Shown here piece by piece: positions 28,880-38,144 of a stretch of 64,000 nucleotides of DNA. Position 1 is the first letter of the stretch; each line of letters begins with the position of its first letter. A model generated the notes under the pieces. That model saw only the letters and a list, made by a program, of their open reading frames with translations. It made no database searches and was not told where the DNA came from. The DNA is from Alphaproteobacteria bacterium (lineage in GTDB: Bacteria > Pseudomonadota > Alphaproteobacteria > Bin65), in assembly GCA_022819985.1 (NCBI GenBank), contig JAJEGH010000023.1, positions 62,001 to 126,000 of the forward strand. Direction: 5' to 3'. Both the position numbers and the translations under genes were made by a program.

Positions 28880-31280
28880 GTCGGGGTTCTCCCTCGTTTC
28901 CTTCGGTATTGCGGATCAGGCGGAACAACCGTTCCGGCGTGACCGGCAATTCGTTGATTTGGATGTCCAGCCCCGAAAGGGCGTCGGCCACGGCGTTGGC
29001 GACGGCCGCAGGGGCGCCGATCGTGCCGCCCTCGCCCATGCCCCGGTATCCGCCCAGGGTGGACGGCGATTCGGTATCGAGATGAACCGCCTCGATGTCC
29101 GGGATCTCGGCCGCCGACGGCACGACATAGTCGACGAAGCTCCCGGTCAGGATCTGGCCGCTGTCGTCATGGACCACTTCCTCGAGGAGCGCCGCGCCGA
29201 TGCCCTGGGCGACGCCGCCATGAACCTGCCCGTCCACGATCATCGGGTTGACGACGCGCCCGCAGTCCTCGGCGACGACGTAGCGCCGGACCGCGACGCC
29301 GAAGGTCTGCGGGTCGATCTCGACTTCCGCGATATGGGTCGCCGCCGTCGTCGTGCCGAAAAAGGGGTCGTAGGTCGCGCTGGCGCTGAGATCGAGCGAC
29401 TCGCGGGCCTCCTTCGGGATGCGCCGCATTTCGGTATAGAAGGCACGCGCCAGTTCCCGCAGCGTAATCGACGCGTCGGTCCCGGCGACCGACACGACCC
29501 CGTCGCGCATTTCGATATCGGTTTCGGCGGCCTCCAGGATATGGGACGCCGCCTTGACGACCTGTTCCCTGAGCGAGCGGGCGGAGAGCGTCGCAGCGCC
29601 GCCGGCGAGCACGATGCTGCGGCTGGCGTAGGTCCCGGTGCTGTGCGCCACCGCGGCGCTGTCGCCGTGAACGATATCGACATCCTCGACCCGGACCCCG
29701 AGTTCCTCGGCGACGATCTGGGCGAGTGTCGTCTCCAGGCCCTGGCCATGGGACGCGATACCGAACGCCGCTGTGACCGCGCCGGTGGAATCGATCTCGA
29801 TGGTGGCGCGCTCGGTGCCGGTGTTGATCGGCATGCCCGGCGCCGCCGAGATGCGCGAACCGATGCCGGTCAGCTCGGCGTAGGAGGCGATGCCGATGCC
29901 GACCGACCGGCCGTCGCCGCGCGCCGCCGCCTGTTCGGCCCGCCGCTCCGCATAGCCGAAGCGGTCGAGCGCCATGCGCAGGCAGTCCTGAAAGCCCGCG
30001 CGGTCCCAGACGATGCCAGAGCCGGCCTTGTAGGGAAACTCCTCGTCGCGCACCAGGTTCCGCGCCCGTATCTCCGCCGGGTCGAGCGCCAGCCGCCGCG
30101 CCGCCATATCGACCAGCCGCTCCATGACGAAGGTCGAAACCGGCCGCCCGACGCCGCGATACGGCCCGGTCGGCGTTTTCGACGTCGCGACGGCGCGGAC
30201 CCGCCCGCGGTAGGCCGCAATCCGGTAAGGGCCGGGCAGGAAACTCACCACCTGCACGGGCTCCAGCGACGCGGTCCAGGGATAGATCGAATAGGCGCCG
30301 ATATCGCCGATGACATCGGCCTCCAGCCCGACCATCCGGCCGTCGGCATCCAGCGCCAGCTTCGCCCGGACGATTTCGTCGAAGGCCTGGCTGGTCGCCG
30401 TCAGGTCTTCCATGCGGTCGCCGGTCCATTTGACCGGGCGGCCGAGACGCATGGCGAGGGCGCAGACGACGACCTCTTCCGGATAGAGCGAGGCCTTGGC
30501 GCCGAAGCCGCCGCCGACATCGGGCGCGACGACCCGCAGCCGATGGCCCGGCAGGTCGAAAATCTCGGCCAGCGCGTCGCGCAGCAAGCCCGGCACCTGG
30601 GTCGATCCGTGCAGGGTGAGCGCCTGCCGGCCGGCGTCGTATTCCGCGAGATAGCAGCGGTTCTCGATCGCCGCCGGCGTCTTGCGCCGGATGCGGAAAC
30701 GGTCCTCCACGACGAGCGCGGCGCCAGTCATCGCGCCATCGACATCGCCCCTGGCGAACTCCCGGGCGGCGATCAGATTGGTCCCGGCGTCCTCATGGAG
30801 CAGGACGCGGTCGGCTAAGGCCTCTTCCGGATCGGTTATGTCGGGCAGCGGATCGTAGTCCACGGCGACCAGGGCGGCGGCATCCTCGGCGAGATAGCGG
30901 TCCCCGGCGACCACGGCGGCGACCGGCTCGCCGACATGGCGCACCTTGCCGCGCGCCAGCGGCGCGAATTCGGTCGCGCGATAGTCCGGCATGTTGGAGG
31001 TCGCGCGGATCGGGCGCGCGACGGCGGCGATATCCTCGGCGGTAAAGACGCCCAGAACGCCCGGCGCCTGCCGGGCCTGCGCAGCGTCGATTCCGGCGAT
31101 GCGGGCGTGGGCCCGGTCGCTCCGGCAGAAGGCGACATGGACCGCGCCGGCAGCCTTCCGGTCGTCGGTATAGCTGCCGCGGCCGGTGAGCAGCCGCGGA
31201 TCCTCGCGCCGCTGCACCCGGGCGCCGACGATGCCGGGCCGCGCCGTCCCGGCCGCGCCCGCCGGTGCTCCCGCGCTCAT
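28869..31280 (-). CDS. Molybdenum hydroxylase, molybdopterin-binding large subunit (xanthine dehydrogenase/CoxL family)
   Basis: An 803-aa large subunit with two fused aldehyde-oxidase/xanthine-dehydrogenase domains. Seen are GARVQRREDPRLLTGRGSYTDD at the start, the cofactor loop VAPDVGGGFGAKASLYPEE, GPYRGVGRPVSTFVMERLVD, GIASHGQGLETT, and near the C-terminus GYRGMGEGGTIGAP with the probable catalytic Glu. The AYxCSFR loop of form I CO dehydrogenase is absent, so it is not a true CoxL. The ATG at 31280 overlaps the iron-sulfur subunit stop as ATGA. It oxidises an unknown N-heterocycle, aldehyde or similar substrate. Confidence 0.9.
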   Translation of the reverse strand: MSAGAPAGAAGTARPGIVGARVQRREDPRLLTGRGSYTDDRKAAGAVHVAFCRSDRAHARIAGIDAAQARQAPGVLGVFTAEDIAAVARPIRATSNMPDYRATEFAPLARGKVRHVGEPVAAVVAGDRYLAEDAAALVAVDYDPLPDITDPEEALADRVLLHEDAGTNLIAAREFARGDVDGAMTGAALVVEDRFRIRRKTPAAIENRCYLAEYDAGRQALTLHGSTQVPGLLRDALAEIFDLPGHRLRVVAPDVGGGFGAKASLYPEEVVVCALAMRLGRPVKWTGDRMEDLTATSQAFDEIVRAKLALDADGRMVGLEADVIGDIGAYSIYPWTASLEPVQVVSFLPGPYRIAAYRGRVRAVATSKTPTGPYRGVGRPVSTFVMERLVDMAARRLALDPAEIRARNLVRDEEFPYKAGSGIVWDRAGFQDCLRMALDRFGYAERRAEQAAARGDGRSVGIGIASYAELTGIGSRISAAPGMPINTGTERATIEIDSTGAVTAAFGIASHGQGLETTLAQIVAEELGVRVEDVDIVHGDSAAVAHSTGTYASRSIVLAGGAATLSARSLREQVVKAASHILEAAETDIEMRDGVVSVAGTDASITLRELARAFYTEMRRIPKEARESLDLSASATYDPFFGTTTAATHIAEVEIDPQTFGVAVRRYVVAEDCGRVVNPMIVDGQVHGGVAQGIGAALLEEVVHDDSGQILTGSFVDYVVPSAAEIPDIEAVHLDTESPSTLGGYRGMGEGGTIGAPAAVANAVADALSGLDIQINELPVTPERLFRLIRNTEGNEGEPRHGF

Positions 31281-31762
31281 GGCCGATCGTCCCCGCGCGC
31301 CGCAGCCGCCTCGCGCACCGCCGCGACGATGTTCGCGTAGCCTGTGCAGCGGCAGAGGTTTCCGGACAGCCCGGCGCGGATTTCCTCATCGGTGGCGAGC
31401 GGATACTTGGCGAGAAGATCGAGCGCCGTCATCAGCATGCCCGGCGTGCAGAAGCCGCATTGCAGGGCATGGTGCCGGCGAAAACTCTCCTGCAGCGGGT
31501 GGAGCGCCCCGATTTCGCCCAGCCCCTCGACCGTGCGGACCGAAGCGCCGTCGCACTGGACCGCGAAGGTCAGGCACGACCGGGCGCTGTCGCCGTCGAG
31601 CAGCACCGTGCAGGCGCCGCAGACGCCGTGTTCGCAGCCGACATGGGTACCGGTCAGCCCCAGGTCTTCGCGCAGGAAGTCCGACAGCAGGCGGCGCGGC
31701 TCGACCTTCCGCTCATGGCGGACGCCGTTGACGGTCAGCGCAATGCTTGTCCGTTCCATCAT
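31277..31762 (-). CDS. Molybdenum hydroxylase, [2Fe-2S] small subunit
   Basis: A 161-aa subunit with two [2Fe-2S] clusters. The plant-type ferredoxin cluster is in VGCEHGVCGACTVLLDGDSARSC, and the C-terminal four-helix cluster is in HALQCGFCTPGML plus GNLCRCTGYANIV. It passes electrons from the molybdenum site to the FAD subunit. I chose the ATG at 31762, which forms an ATGA overlap with the FAD-subunit stop. It is the middle gene of the FAD, Fe-S, Mo order. Confidence 0.95.
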   Translation of the reverse strand: MMERTSIALTVNGVRHERKVEPRRLLSDFLREDLGLTGTHVGCEHGVCGACTVLLDGDSARSCLTFAVQCDGASVRTVEGLGEIGALHPLQESFRRHHALQCGFCTPGMLMTALDLLAKYPLATDEEIRAGLSGNLCRCTGYANIVAAVREAAAARGDDRP

Positions 31763-32634
31763 GCCGCTCCGCCACCGGCGCGGGCCCAGGCATCGCCCAG
31801 GGCGCGTCCGGCAAGGATGCCCGCCAGATGGCGCCGGTAATCGGCCGACGCGTGCAGGTCGTCGTCCGGGTCGACGGCGTTGCGCAGGGCGTCGATGGCC
31901 GCGGCGACCGCGTCGGGCTCGAAACCGGTGCCGGTCAGCAGCGCTTCGGCGGCCGCCGCCCGTACCGGCGTTTCTCCGACACCGAACAGCGCGATCCTGA
32001 CCTCCGCCGCCCTGCCGGCCGATCCGGTCACGGTCGCCGCGGCGCCAGCCAGCGCGAAATCGCCGTGCCGGCGCGCGAATTCGCGGAAGCCCCACCCGGT
32101 GCCCGGCGGCAGCAGCGGAAAATCGATGCGCGTGACGATTTCGCCATCTTCGAGCGCGGTCCACAGCGCGCCTTCGAAAAACGCGCCGGCCTCAACGATG
32201 CGTTCGCCGTTGCGGCGCGCCACATGGATCCGGGCGTCCAGCAGCACCGCCATCGCGGGCAGTTCCGCCGCCGGGTCGGCGTGGCACAGGCTGCCGCCGA
32301 TGGTCCCGCGGTTGCGGATCGCGAGATGCGCAACATGGGTCATGGCCGCAGCGAGGACCGGGAAGCGGTCGCGGATCAGCGGCGAGGTTTCGAGGGCGCG
32401 GTGCCGGGTCAGGGCGCCGATGCGGACATGGCCGTCGGCTTCCCCGATCGCGTCGGGCGGCGCGATCCTGCGGATATCGACCAGCACCGCCGGGCTGACC
32501 AGGCGGAAATTCATCATCGGCACGAGGCTCTGGCCGCCGGCGATCGGCCGGGCGTCGTCACCGTATTCGGCCAGCCGGGCCGTCGCCTCCTCGACCGATT
32601 CGGCCGCAACATATTCGAACGCCGGCGGTTTCAT
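31759..32634 (-). CDS. Molybdenum hydroxylase, FAD-binding medium subunit
   Basis: A 291-aa flavoprotein subunit. The FAD-binding PIAGGQSLVPMMNFRLVSP and IRNRGTIGGSLCHADPAAELPA motifs are both present and intact. It is the first gene of the operon, with GAGGGCAG before the ATG at 32634; the track ORF extends about 100 residues upstream without a conserved sequence. It feeds electrons to an acceptor after oxidation at the Mo centre. It is divergent from the HIBADH gene. Confidence 0.93.
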   Translation of the reverse strand: MKPPAFEYVAAESVEEATARLAEYGDDARPIAGGQSLVPMMNFRLVSPAVLVDIRRIAPPDAIGEADGHVRIGALTRHRALETSPLIRDRFPVLAAAMTHVAHLAIRNRGTIGGSLCHADPAAELPAMAVLLDARIHVARRNGERIVEAGAFFEGALWTALEDGEIVTRIDFPLLPPGTGWGFREFARRHGDFALAGAAATVTGSAGRAAEVRIALFGVGETPVRAAAAEALLTGTGFEPDAVAAAIDALRNAVDPDDDLHASADYRRHLAGILAGRALGDAWARAGGGAA

Positions 32635-32872
32635 CTGCCCTCGCCGCGATGTGCCTCTGGCGCAATTCGGGAGATCGCTAAGGGGGGAATCCCGAAACCG
32701 ATTGTCGCGGATCGGGAGCATCCGTATCGACCGAAGCGATGTCGCACGCCGGGCCGCACGCCCCCCGGCGCGATTGCGCCTTGAACCGGACCCGGACCGG
32801 ACCCGATAATCCGCCTCCGCCCGCCGCCCAGGATGAGGGATCGGGCCCGAACCACCGCACGACGGGACGAGC

Positions 32873-33778
32873 ATGAACGAAACAGCGAAAGCGCAACCGC
32901 GGAAGGTGGCCTTCCTCGGCCTCGGGGTCATGGGCTACCACATGGCCGGCCATCTGGCGAAGGCCGGCCACGAGGTGACCGTCTACAACCGGACCGCGTC
33001 GAAAGCCGCACGGTGGGCCGGGGAATTTGCCGGGGAATTTGCCGGAGAAACCGCCGCCACCCCCGCCGAAGCGGCCGCCGGCAACGAGATCGTCTTCGCC
33101 TGCGTCGGCAACGACGACGACGTGCGCGCGGTGACGGTCGGCGCGGGCGGCGCGTTCGAGGGGATGGGCGAAGGCGCGGTTTTCGTCGATCACACCACCG
33201 CGTCGGCCAGCGTCGCGCAGGAGCTGGCGGCGGCAGCGGCAGCGCGCGGCCTCGGATTTATGGACGCGCCGGTCTCCGGCGGCGAAGCGGGCGCGGTGAA
33301 CGGCGTGCTCACAGTCATGGCGGGCGGAGAGCCGGCGGTCTTCGAGCGATGCAAGGGCGTTATCGACGCCTATGCCCGCGCCGTAACCCTGCTGGGCCCG
33401 GCCGGCTCGGGCCAGCTCACCAAGATGGTCAACCAGGTCTGCATCGCCGGGCTGGTGCAGGGGCTGGCCGAGGGGCTGAACCTGGCGGTGCGCTCCGGGC
33501 TCGACGCGAAGCTCGTACTCGACGTGATCTCCAAGGGCGCCGCCCAGTCCTGGCAGATGGAAAACCGCGGAACCACGATGGTCGACGACGAATTCGAGTT
33601 CGGCTTCGCGGTCGACTGGATGCGCAAGGACCTCGATATCTGCCTGGCCCAGGGGCACCGGGCCGGCGCCCTCCTCCCGGTCACGGCGCTGGTCAACGAG
33701 TTCTACGCCCGGGTCCAGGCGCGCGGCGGCGGGCGCTGGGACACCTCCAGCCTGATGCGGCTGCTCAGCAATCCGTAG
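32873..33778 (+). CDS. 3-hydroxyisobutyrate dehydrogenase family NAD(P)-dependent reductase
   Basis: A 301-aa beta-hydroxyacid dehydrogenase. The dinucleotide-binding FLGLGVMGYHMAGHLAKAGH, the substrate loop FMDAPVSGGEAGAVNG and the catalytic lysine in GSGQLTKMVNQVCIAG are all clear. Family activities include 3-hydroxyisobutyrate, tartronate-semialdehyde and related acids, so the substrate is open. A 12-bp tandem duplication (GGGGAATTTGCC twice at 33020-33043) adds the GEFA repeat near residue 50, in frame. It converges on the CoA-transferase gene with a 14-bp overlap of coding ends. Confidence 0.9.
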   Translation: MNETAKAQPRKVAFLGLGVMGYHMAGHLAKAGHEVTVYNRTASKAARWAGEFAGEFAGETAATPAEAAAGNEIVFACVGNDDDVRAVTVGAGGAFEGMGEGAVFVDHTTASASVAQELAAAAAARGLGFMDAPVSGGEAGAVNGVLTVMAGGEPAVFERCKGVIDAYARAVTLLGPAGSGQLTKMVNQVCIAGLVQGLAEGLNLAVRSGLDAKLVLDVISKGAAQSWQMENRGTTMVDDEFEFGFAVDWMRKDLDICLAQGHRAGALLPVTALVNEFYARVQARGGGRWDTSSLMRLLSNP

Positions 33779-34970
33779 CCGGCCCGTTGCCGGCCAGAAC
33801 GCCGCCTTCGTTCAGCCGCGCGACCTCCGCGTCCGAGTATCCGAGTTCGGCGAGGATGGCGGCGTTGTCGGCGCCCAGATACGGCGCGAGCGCCTGCACC
33901 GAGGCCGGCGTCCGGTCGAAGCGCGCCGCCGGCCGGGGCTGGCGCACCTTGCCGAGCAGGTCGTCCTCATGGATCTCGATCGTCCCGTTCGCCGCGATCT
34001 GCGCATCGTCCAGCAATTGCCAGCGGGTCAGCACCGGCGCGCAGGGGACATCCTCGCGGTCGAGCCGGGCCAGGAGTTCGCCGCTCGGCCACTGTTCCAT
34101 TTCCTCGCCGACGATGTCCCGGCGCGCCGGCCGGTTCTTCGCGCGCGCCCCCGCGGTGGCGAAGCGTTCGTCCTCCAGCAGATCCTCGCGGCCGAGCGCC
34201 CGGCACATACCCTGCCATTCCGCGTCCGACACCGCGCCGGCGGTGATATAGCCGTCTGCGGTCTTGTAAACGAGGTCGAGGCCCATCTGGCCCTCGGCCG
34301 GATCGGATTCGCTGCCGACCCAGGTCAGGCTGGAAATCGCCTCCGGCCAGAGATAGGCCACCATCGTATCGAGCATGGCGAGCCGGATATGCTGCCCCTC
34401 GCCGGTCTGCGCCCTCGCGAACAGGGCCGCGGTGATCGCCTGGGCCGCCGCGACGGCCGTCGTCTTGTCCGGAACGATCGTCCGGACCATGCGCGGCTGG
34501 CCGGTCGCATGGTCGGTCTGGACGTCGGCGAGCCCGCACAGCGCCTGGATCACCGGGTCGTAGACCCGCTGATGGACATAGGGGCCGGTCTCGCCGAAGC
34601 CGCTGATCGAGACAAAGACGATGTCGGGCCGGATTTCGCGGACAACGTCTTCGCCCAGCCCCATCCGCTCGATCGCGCCCGGACGGAAGTTCTGCACCAG
34701 CACATCGGCGGTCGCGGCGAGCTTCCTGACGGCTTCGAGGCCCTCGGGCCTCTTGATATCGAGCGCCAGGCTGCGTTTGCTCCGGTTGCACGACAGGAAC
34801 GATGCCGACATGCCCCGGTTCATGCTGCCGACATGGCGCATGTGATCGCCGCGGGGCGACTCGATCTTGATGACGTCCGCCCCCTGGTCGGCGAGCATCA
34901 TCGTCGCCATCGGCCCCGAGACCATCGTGGTCAGATCGAGGATACGCACGCCGTTGAGCGGTCCGTTCAT
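33765..34970 (-). CDS. CaiB/BaiF family (class III) CoA transferase
   Basis: A 401-aa family III CoA transferase. The N-terminal GVRILDLTTMVSGPMATMMLADQGADVIKIE and NRSKRSLALDIKRPEG are typical, and the nucleophilic aspartate lies in LAMLDTMVAYLW near residue 200. It moves CoA between acids, usually in catabolism of unusual carboxylates. The ATG overlaps the GST stop as ATGA, so the two are co-translated. Specific acid unknown. Confidence 0.92.
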   Translation of the reverse strand: MNGPLNGVRILDLTTMVSGPMATMMLADQGADVIKIESPRGDHMRHVGSMNRGMSASFLSCNRSKRSLALDIKRPEGLEAVRKLAATADVLVQNFRPGAIERMGLGEDVVREIRPDIVFVSISGFGETGPYVHQRVYDPVIQALCGLADVQTDHATGQPRMVRTIVPDKTTAVAAAQAITAALFARAQTGEGQHIRLAMLDTMVAYLWPEAISSLTWVGSESDPAEGQMGLDLVYKTADGYITAGAVSDAEWQGMCRALGREDLLEDERFATAGARAKNRPARRDIVGEEMEQWPSGELLARLDREDVPCAPVLTRWQLLDDAQIAANGTIEIHEDDLLGKVRQPRPAARFDRTPASVQALAPYLGADNAAILAELGYSDAEVARLNEGGVLAGNGPATDC

Positions 34971-35665
34971 TCGTCCGTTTCTTTCCTGTTTGCGTTCCGG
35001 AGCTGCAGTGTTGCGCCCATTTGATAGTCGCGGACGAAATTGATTTCGCGGGCGCGCAAGTAGGCCGGCCGCCCGGCCAGCCGGTCCCGGTAGTCATGCA
35101 GGGCCTGCGGGATCGGAATTTCCAGCGTCAGCGCATAGTCGAGACAGGTCACCATCAGGATGTCGGCGACGCTCATGCCCTCCGGCATGAGCGATTCCAC
35201 GCCGTCGGGAAACTTCTTCATCATGCCGTCGATCTGCTCGCAGAAATATTCCCTGGCCGATTCGATAGCGCGCGGCGCCTCGCCGTAGATATGCGCGAGT
35301 TGCAGATGCCGCCGGATCACATAGAGCGGGTGCGCGTCCAGTTCGGTCATGGCGAAGAAACACCATTCGTTCAGCGCGGCGCGACGCGGCGTATCGTCGG
35401 GCACGAAAAAGCCTTCGGGAGCCGGAAAAGTCTCGCTCAGATAGTTGATAATGGCCGCGCTCTCCGCCAGAACGAACGGGCCGTGCTCGATCACCGGAAC
35501 CTTGTGCCTGGGGTTCAGGCGCAGATATTCCTCGGTCAGCGTCTCGCCGGTGCGCGGCCCGATCGGGCGCAACTCGTAATCGACGCCCATTTCCGCGAGC
35601 AGCCAGTGCGCGCGCATGGTGCGGGAGGTTCCAATCCCCCATACCCTGAGATCGTTCTTCGGCAT
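34967..35665 (-). CDS. Glutathione S-transferase family protein
   Basis: A 232-aa GST. The N-terminal domain has RVWGIGTSRTMRAHWLLAEMGVDYELRPI, the cis-proline HKVPVIEHGPFV and the glutathione contact AESAAIINYLSETFP. The helical domain has GMSVADILMVTCLDYALTL. It is different from the GST at 3887. It is first in a two-gene unit with the CoA transferase, a pairing that suggests a role in making or removing a glutathione adduct of a carboxylate before CoA transfer; that is inference. Confidence 0.88.
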   Translation of the reverse strand: MPKNDLRVWGIGTSRTMRAHWLLAEMGVDYELRPIGPRTGETLTEEYLRLNPRHKVPVIEHGPFVLAESAAIINYLSETFPAPEGFFVPDDTPRRAALNEWCFFAMTELDAHPLYVIRRHLQLAHIYGEAPRAIESAREYFCEQIDGMMKKFPDGVESLMPEGMSVADILMVTCLDYALTLEIPIPQALHDYRDRLAGRPAYLRAREINFVRDYQMGATLQLRNANRKETDE

Positions 35666-35922
35666 GTTCGGATTCCTCTCGCTTTCGGCCTTGCAGCGTT
35701 GAACGGAATGGCAAACTGCCCCATCGCGGCGGGCCGATCAACGGTCCGGCCGGTGCGGAAGAGCGCTGCCGTTCGGCGGGGAGAGCGGCCCGGCCGCTAC
35801 AGAACGCCGGAGTTGCGCCGCGCCCCCTGCGCAAGGACGCAAGGGGCGCCATGACGCTCGCTGCACTCGAAATGCGCGCCCACTTCGGGTAAGTACAGGC
35901 ATTCACCCGTGAGGCGCGGCCC

Positions 35923-37044
35923 TTGAACCCTTTCTTTCTCCGGATCGCCACCGTCGCCATCGTCTTCCTGGTCGGAGGCGGCGCGGCCGGCCGCTTCCTG
36001 CTCGCGCCGGGACCGCAGAAAATCATTGTGCGCGAAACGGTCACCGAAAAGCCCGAATTCAAGGCCCCGGAATCGATCTATCTGAAATGGACCATGGCGA
36101 GCGCCTTTCCGGGCGAGACGCCGCAGTTCGGCACCCTCGGCAAGAGTTTCACCGTAAAGCTGCGCCGGGCCTCCGCCGGCGCCATGCAGATCGGCTTTGC
36201 CGAACCCGGCCAACCGATCGCCGCAGAAAAATGCTTCGAGGCCGTGATAGACGGCAAGGTGGAGGCCTGCTGGTCGACACCGGGCCACTGGACATCGACC
36301 GAGAAAGCGCTCGCGCTGTTCTCCGGCGTGCCGTTCGGACCCGATGCGCAGGAATATCTGGCCTGGTACTATTATGGCGGCGGCGAGGAGCTGCTCGACG
36401 AAATCTATGGCGGGCACGGACTGAAATCGGTCCTGTGCGGCGTCTCGGCGGCGGAAGGCGGCGGCTGGTTCCGCCAGGAGATCGCCGGACCCGGATACTT
36501 CAAGGGCAAGAAAATCCGGATTTTCGGCCTCGGCGCCCGCGTGATCGAGAAACTGGGCGCGACCGCGGTCCGCGTCGACGCGCAGACCATGAAGAAGGCG
36601 CTGGAAGGGGGCAAGATCGCCGGGGCGGAATATTCGATACCGCTGATCGATCTGAACATGGGCCTCAATACGGCGGCGAGATACTATTATGTGCCGGGCT
36701 GGCACAAGCCGGCGACCCTGCTGGAACTGCTGATCCGACGCGGCGTCTGGAACGACCTGGCCGACGCCGCCAAGACCATGATCGGGAACGCATGCGGCGA
36801 TACGATCCGCGAAGGGCTGGCCGAGGGCGCCTCGCTCCAGCCGGCGGCGATCCGCGAACTGACCGCCAAGGGCGTCGAAATCCGGCAATTCCCGAAAGAG
36901 GTGCTCAAGGCGCTTTCGGACGCCTGGCAGCAGGTGGCCAAAGAGGAAAGCACCGCCAATCCGTTGTTCAAGCGGGTCTGGCGCTCGCTGATCTCCTTCC
37001 GGGAGGAATACCGGCTGTGGGACGGCAGGAGCCGGATACCGTGA
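35923..37044 (+). CDS. TRAP transporter DctP-type substrate-binding protein, membrane-anchored
   Basis: A 373-aa binding protein of the TAXI/DctP type. A single N-terminal hydrophobic segment (ATVAIVFLVGGGAAG) anchors or exports it. The TRAP core is visible as YLKWTMASAFPGETPQFGTLGKSF, the GYFKGKKIRIFGLGARVIEKLGA signature strand, and AEYSIPLIDLNMGLN. The start is TTG at 35923 with GAGGCG before it; an upstream GTG is an alternative. No DctQ or DctM membrane genes are near, so it must pair with a permease elsewhere or act as a sensor. The absence of partners is the main oddity. Confidence 0.82.
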   Translation: MNPFFLRIATVAIVFLVGGGAAGRFLLAPGPQKIIVRETVTEKPEFKAPESIYLKWTMASAFPGETPQFGTLGKSFTVKLRRASAGAMQIGFAEPGQPIAAEKCFEAVIDGKVEACWSTPGHWTSTEKALALFSGVPFGPDAQEYLAWYYYGGGEELLDEIYGGHGLKSVLCGVSAAEGGGWFRQEIAGPGYFKGKKIRIFGLGARVIEKLGATAVRVDAQTMKKALEGGKIAGAEYSIPLIDLNMGLNTAARYYYVPGWHKPATLLELLIRRGVWNDLADAAKTMIGNACGDTIREGLAEGASLQPAAIRELTAKGVEIRQFPKEVLKALSDAWQQVAKEESTANPLFKRVWRSLISFREEYRLWDGRSRIP

Positions 37045-37194
37045 TTGTGGAGGGACGGATAGGAAAGCCTGGACTCTGGAACACCCTTCGATTATGTCTC
37101 GATTGAGATGTGATTTTCGCGTCGACGGAATAAAGGCGGCCCAACGGACGTTCCGTTTTCTCGTAAGGAGGAGGCCAAAGTCCCTTCGCGCCGC

Positions 37195-38004
37195 CTACCC
37201 AACCCGGGGCCGCCCTCTCTTGGGCGGCCCCAAGTATTTCTCGGGATCCGGAACGAATTTCAAATATCGGCCGAATACCCGATATTTCAGATCCCGCCAT
37301 GACCTCTTCGACAGTTTGTTCGGGTAGGAAGGTCTGTCGCGCGTGACCTGATGCTCGGGATCGAGCGAATCGATCAGTGCATGAATCACGATCCCGTACC
37401 GGAGAAGTCTCTGGCGGTCCGATGTGTGGCGCGTACGGGAAAAAGTGTGCGCCAGTGGCGAAATCCACCTTCGCGCATCGGGTCGACCCTCCATCGACCT
37501 CACAAATTCAACAAACAGGATCGTCTGCAAAGGACCGTCTCTTCGGTCGGTCAGCATCAATTCCCCGACGGCGCGCTGCGATACCCTGTCAACGATGCGA
37601 ACGCCGCGCGATTCGAGACAGTCCATGAACCTCTGGAGTTGCCGGCCGCGCAAATCCTTGACGATCGACACCGACAGCCCTTCGCGCCGGATAATCTCCA
37701 TGTTGGCCCAGAATTTCGCCGTCAGGAAAATCAGACCGGCGAAATCATTGTTCTCGGTACTGTCCGGTTTGGCCTCAACGTCGCGCAGGCTCCGGAAATC
37801 CTCGCCTGCCAAGGACACGAGCTTTCCCACCAATTCATCCGCCGACTTGAGCAGCGGGTCCAAGTGTACATCGACAAATTTTCTCGCCGCCTCGGAACTC
37901 TCGGATCTCCGTCGCAGTTCCTGGTAACCGATGTCCAACAATTTGACGGTGAGACCGCCGCCTATCGCCGCTACCAGCAATCTGAGCCATTCATCGGTAT
38001 CCAT
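37195..38004 (-). CDS. Unrecognised protein with N-terminal membrane helix
   Basis: A 269-aa protein I cannot assign. Residues 6-25 (WLRLLVAAIGGGLTVKLLDI) look like one membrane helix, followed by a charged helical stretch, ELRRRSESSEAARKFVDVHL. The remainder is mixed alpha/beta with many Arg/Lys and no motif I know; the C-terminus is basic (PPKRGRPRVG). Codon use is AT-richer than in the flanking genes, so lateral origin is likely. The last codons overlap a strong GC hairpin at 37206-37231. It converges on the TRAP-binding-protein gene and has no neighbour that points to a role. Confidence 0.6.
   Translation of the reverse strand: MDTDEWLRLLVAAIGGGLTVKLLDIGYQELRRRSESSEAARKFVDVHLDPLLKSADELVGKLVSLAGEDFRSLRDVEAKPDSTENNDFAGLIFLTAKFWANMEIIRREGLSVSIVKDLRGRQLQRFMDCLESRGVRIVDRVSQRAVGELMLTDRRDGPLQTILFVEFVRSMEGRPDARRWISPLAHTFSRTRHTSDRQRLLRYGIVIHALIDSLDPEHQVTRDRPSYPNKLSKRSWRDLKYRVFGRYLKFVPDPEKYLGPPKRGRPRVG
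37206..37231. terminator. GC-rich hairpin at the end of the unrecognised gene
   Basis: A perfect 10-bp stem GGGGCCGCCC/GGGCGGCCCC with loop TCTCTT. On the plus strand it follows the TRAP-binding-protein gene by about 160 bp and is trailed by AAGTATTTCT. On the minus strand it lies inside the last codons of the 37195-38004 gene. It may end either transcript. Confidence 0.55.
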
Positions 38005-38144
38005 ACGTCGATCTCTAACACGATATCAATCATTTATTAACCGATTTACTCGCACTCCTCTTGTCCCGGCGCAATAGTGACTGTCGAAAGACACCAGCCA
38101 TGTGTCTCGCTGAATTCCAGTTGTGATGCTTCGAAGCCGGCCGG

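Noticed and set aside
28869-31280. Calling the large subunit coxL (CO dehydrogenase)
   Set aside because: The AYxCSFR active-site loop of form I CO dehydrogenase is not present and no coxDEF genes are linked.
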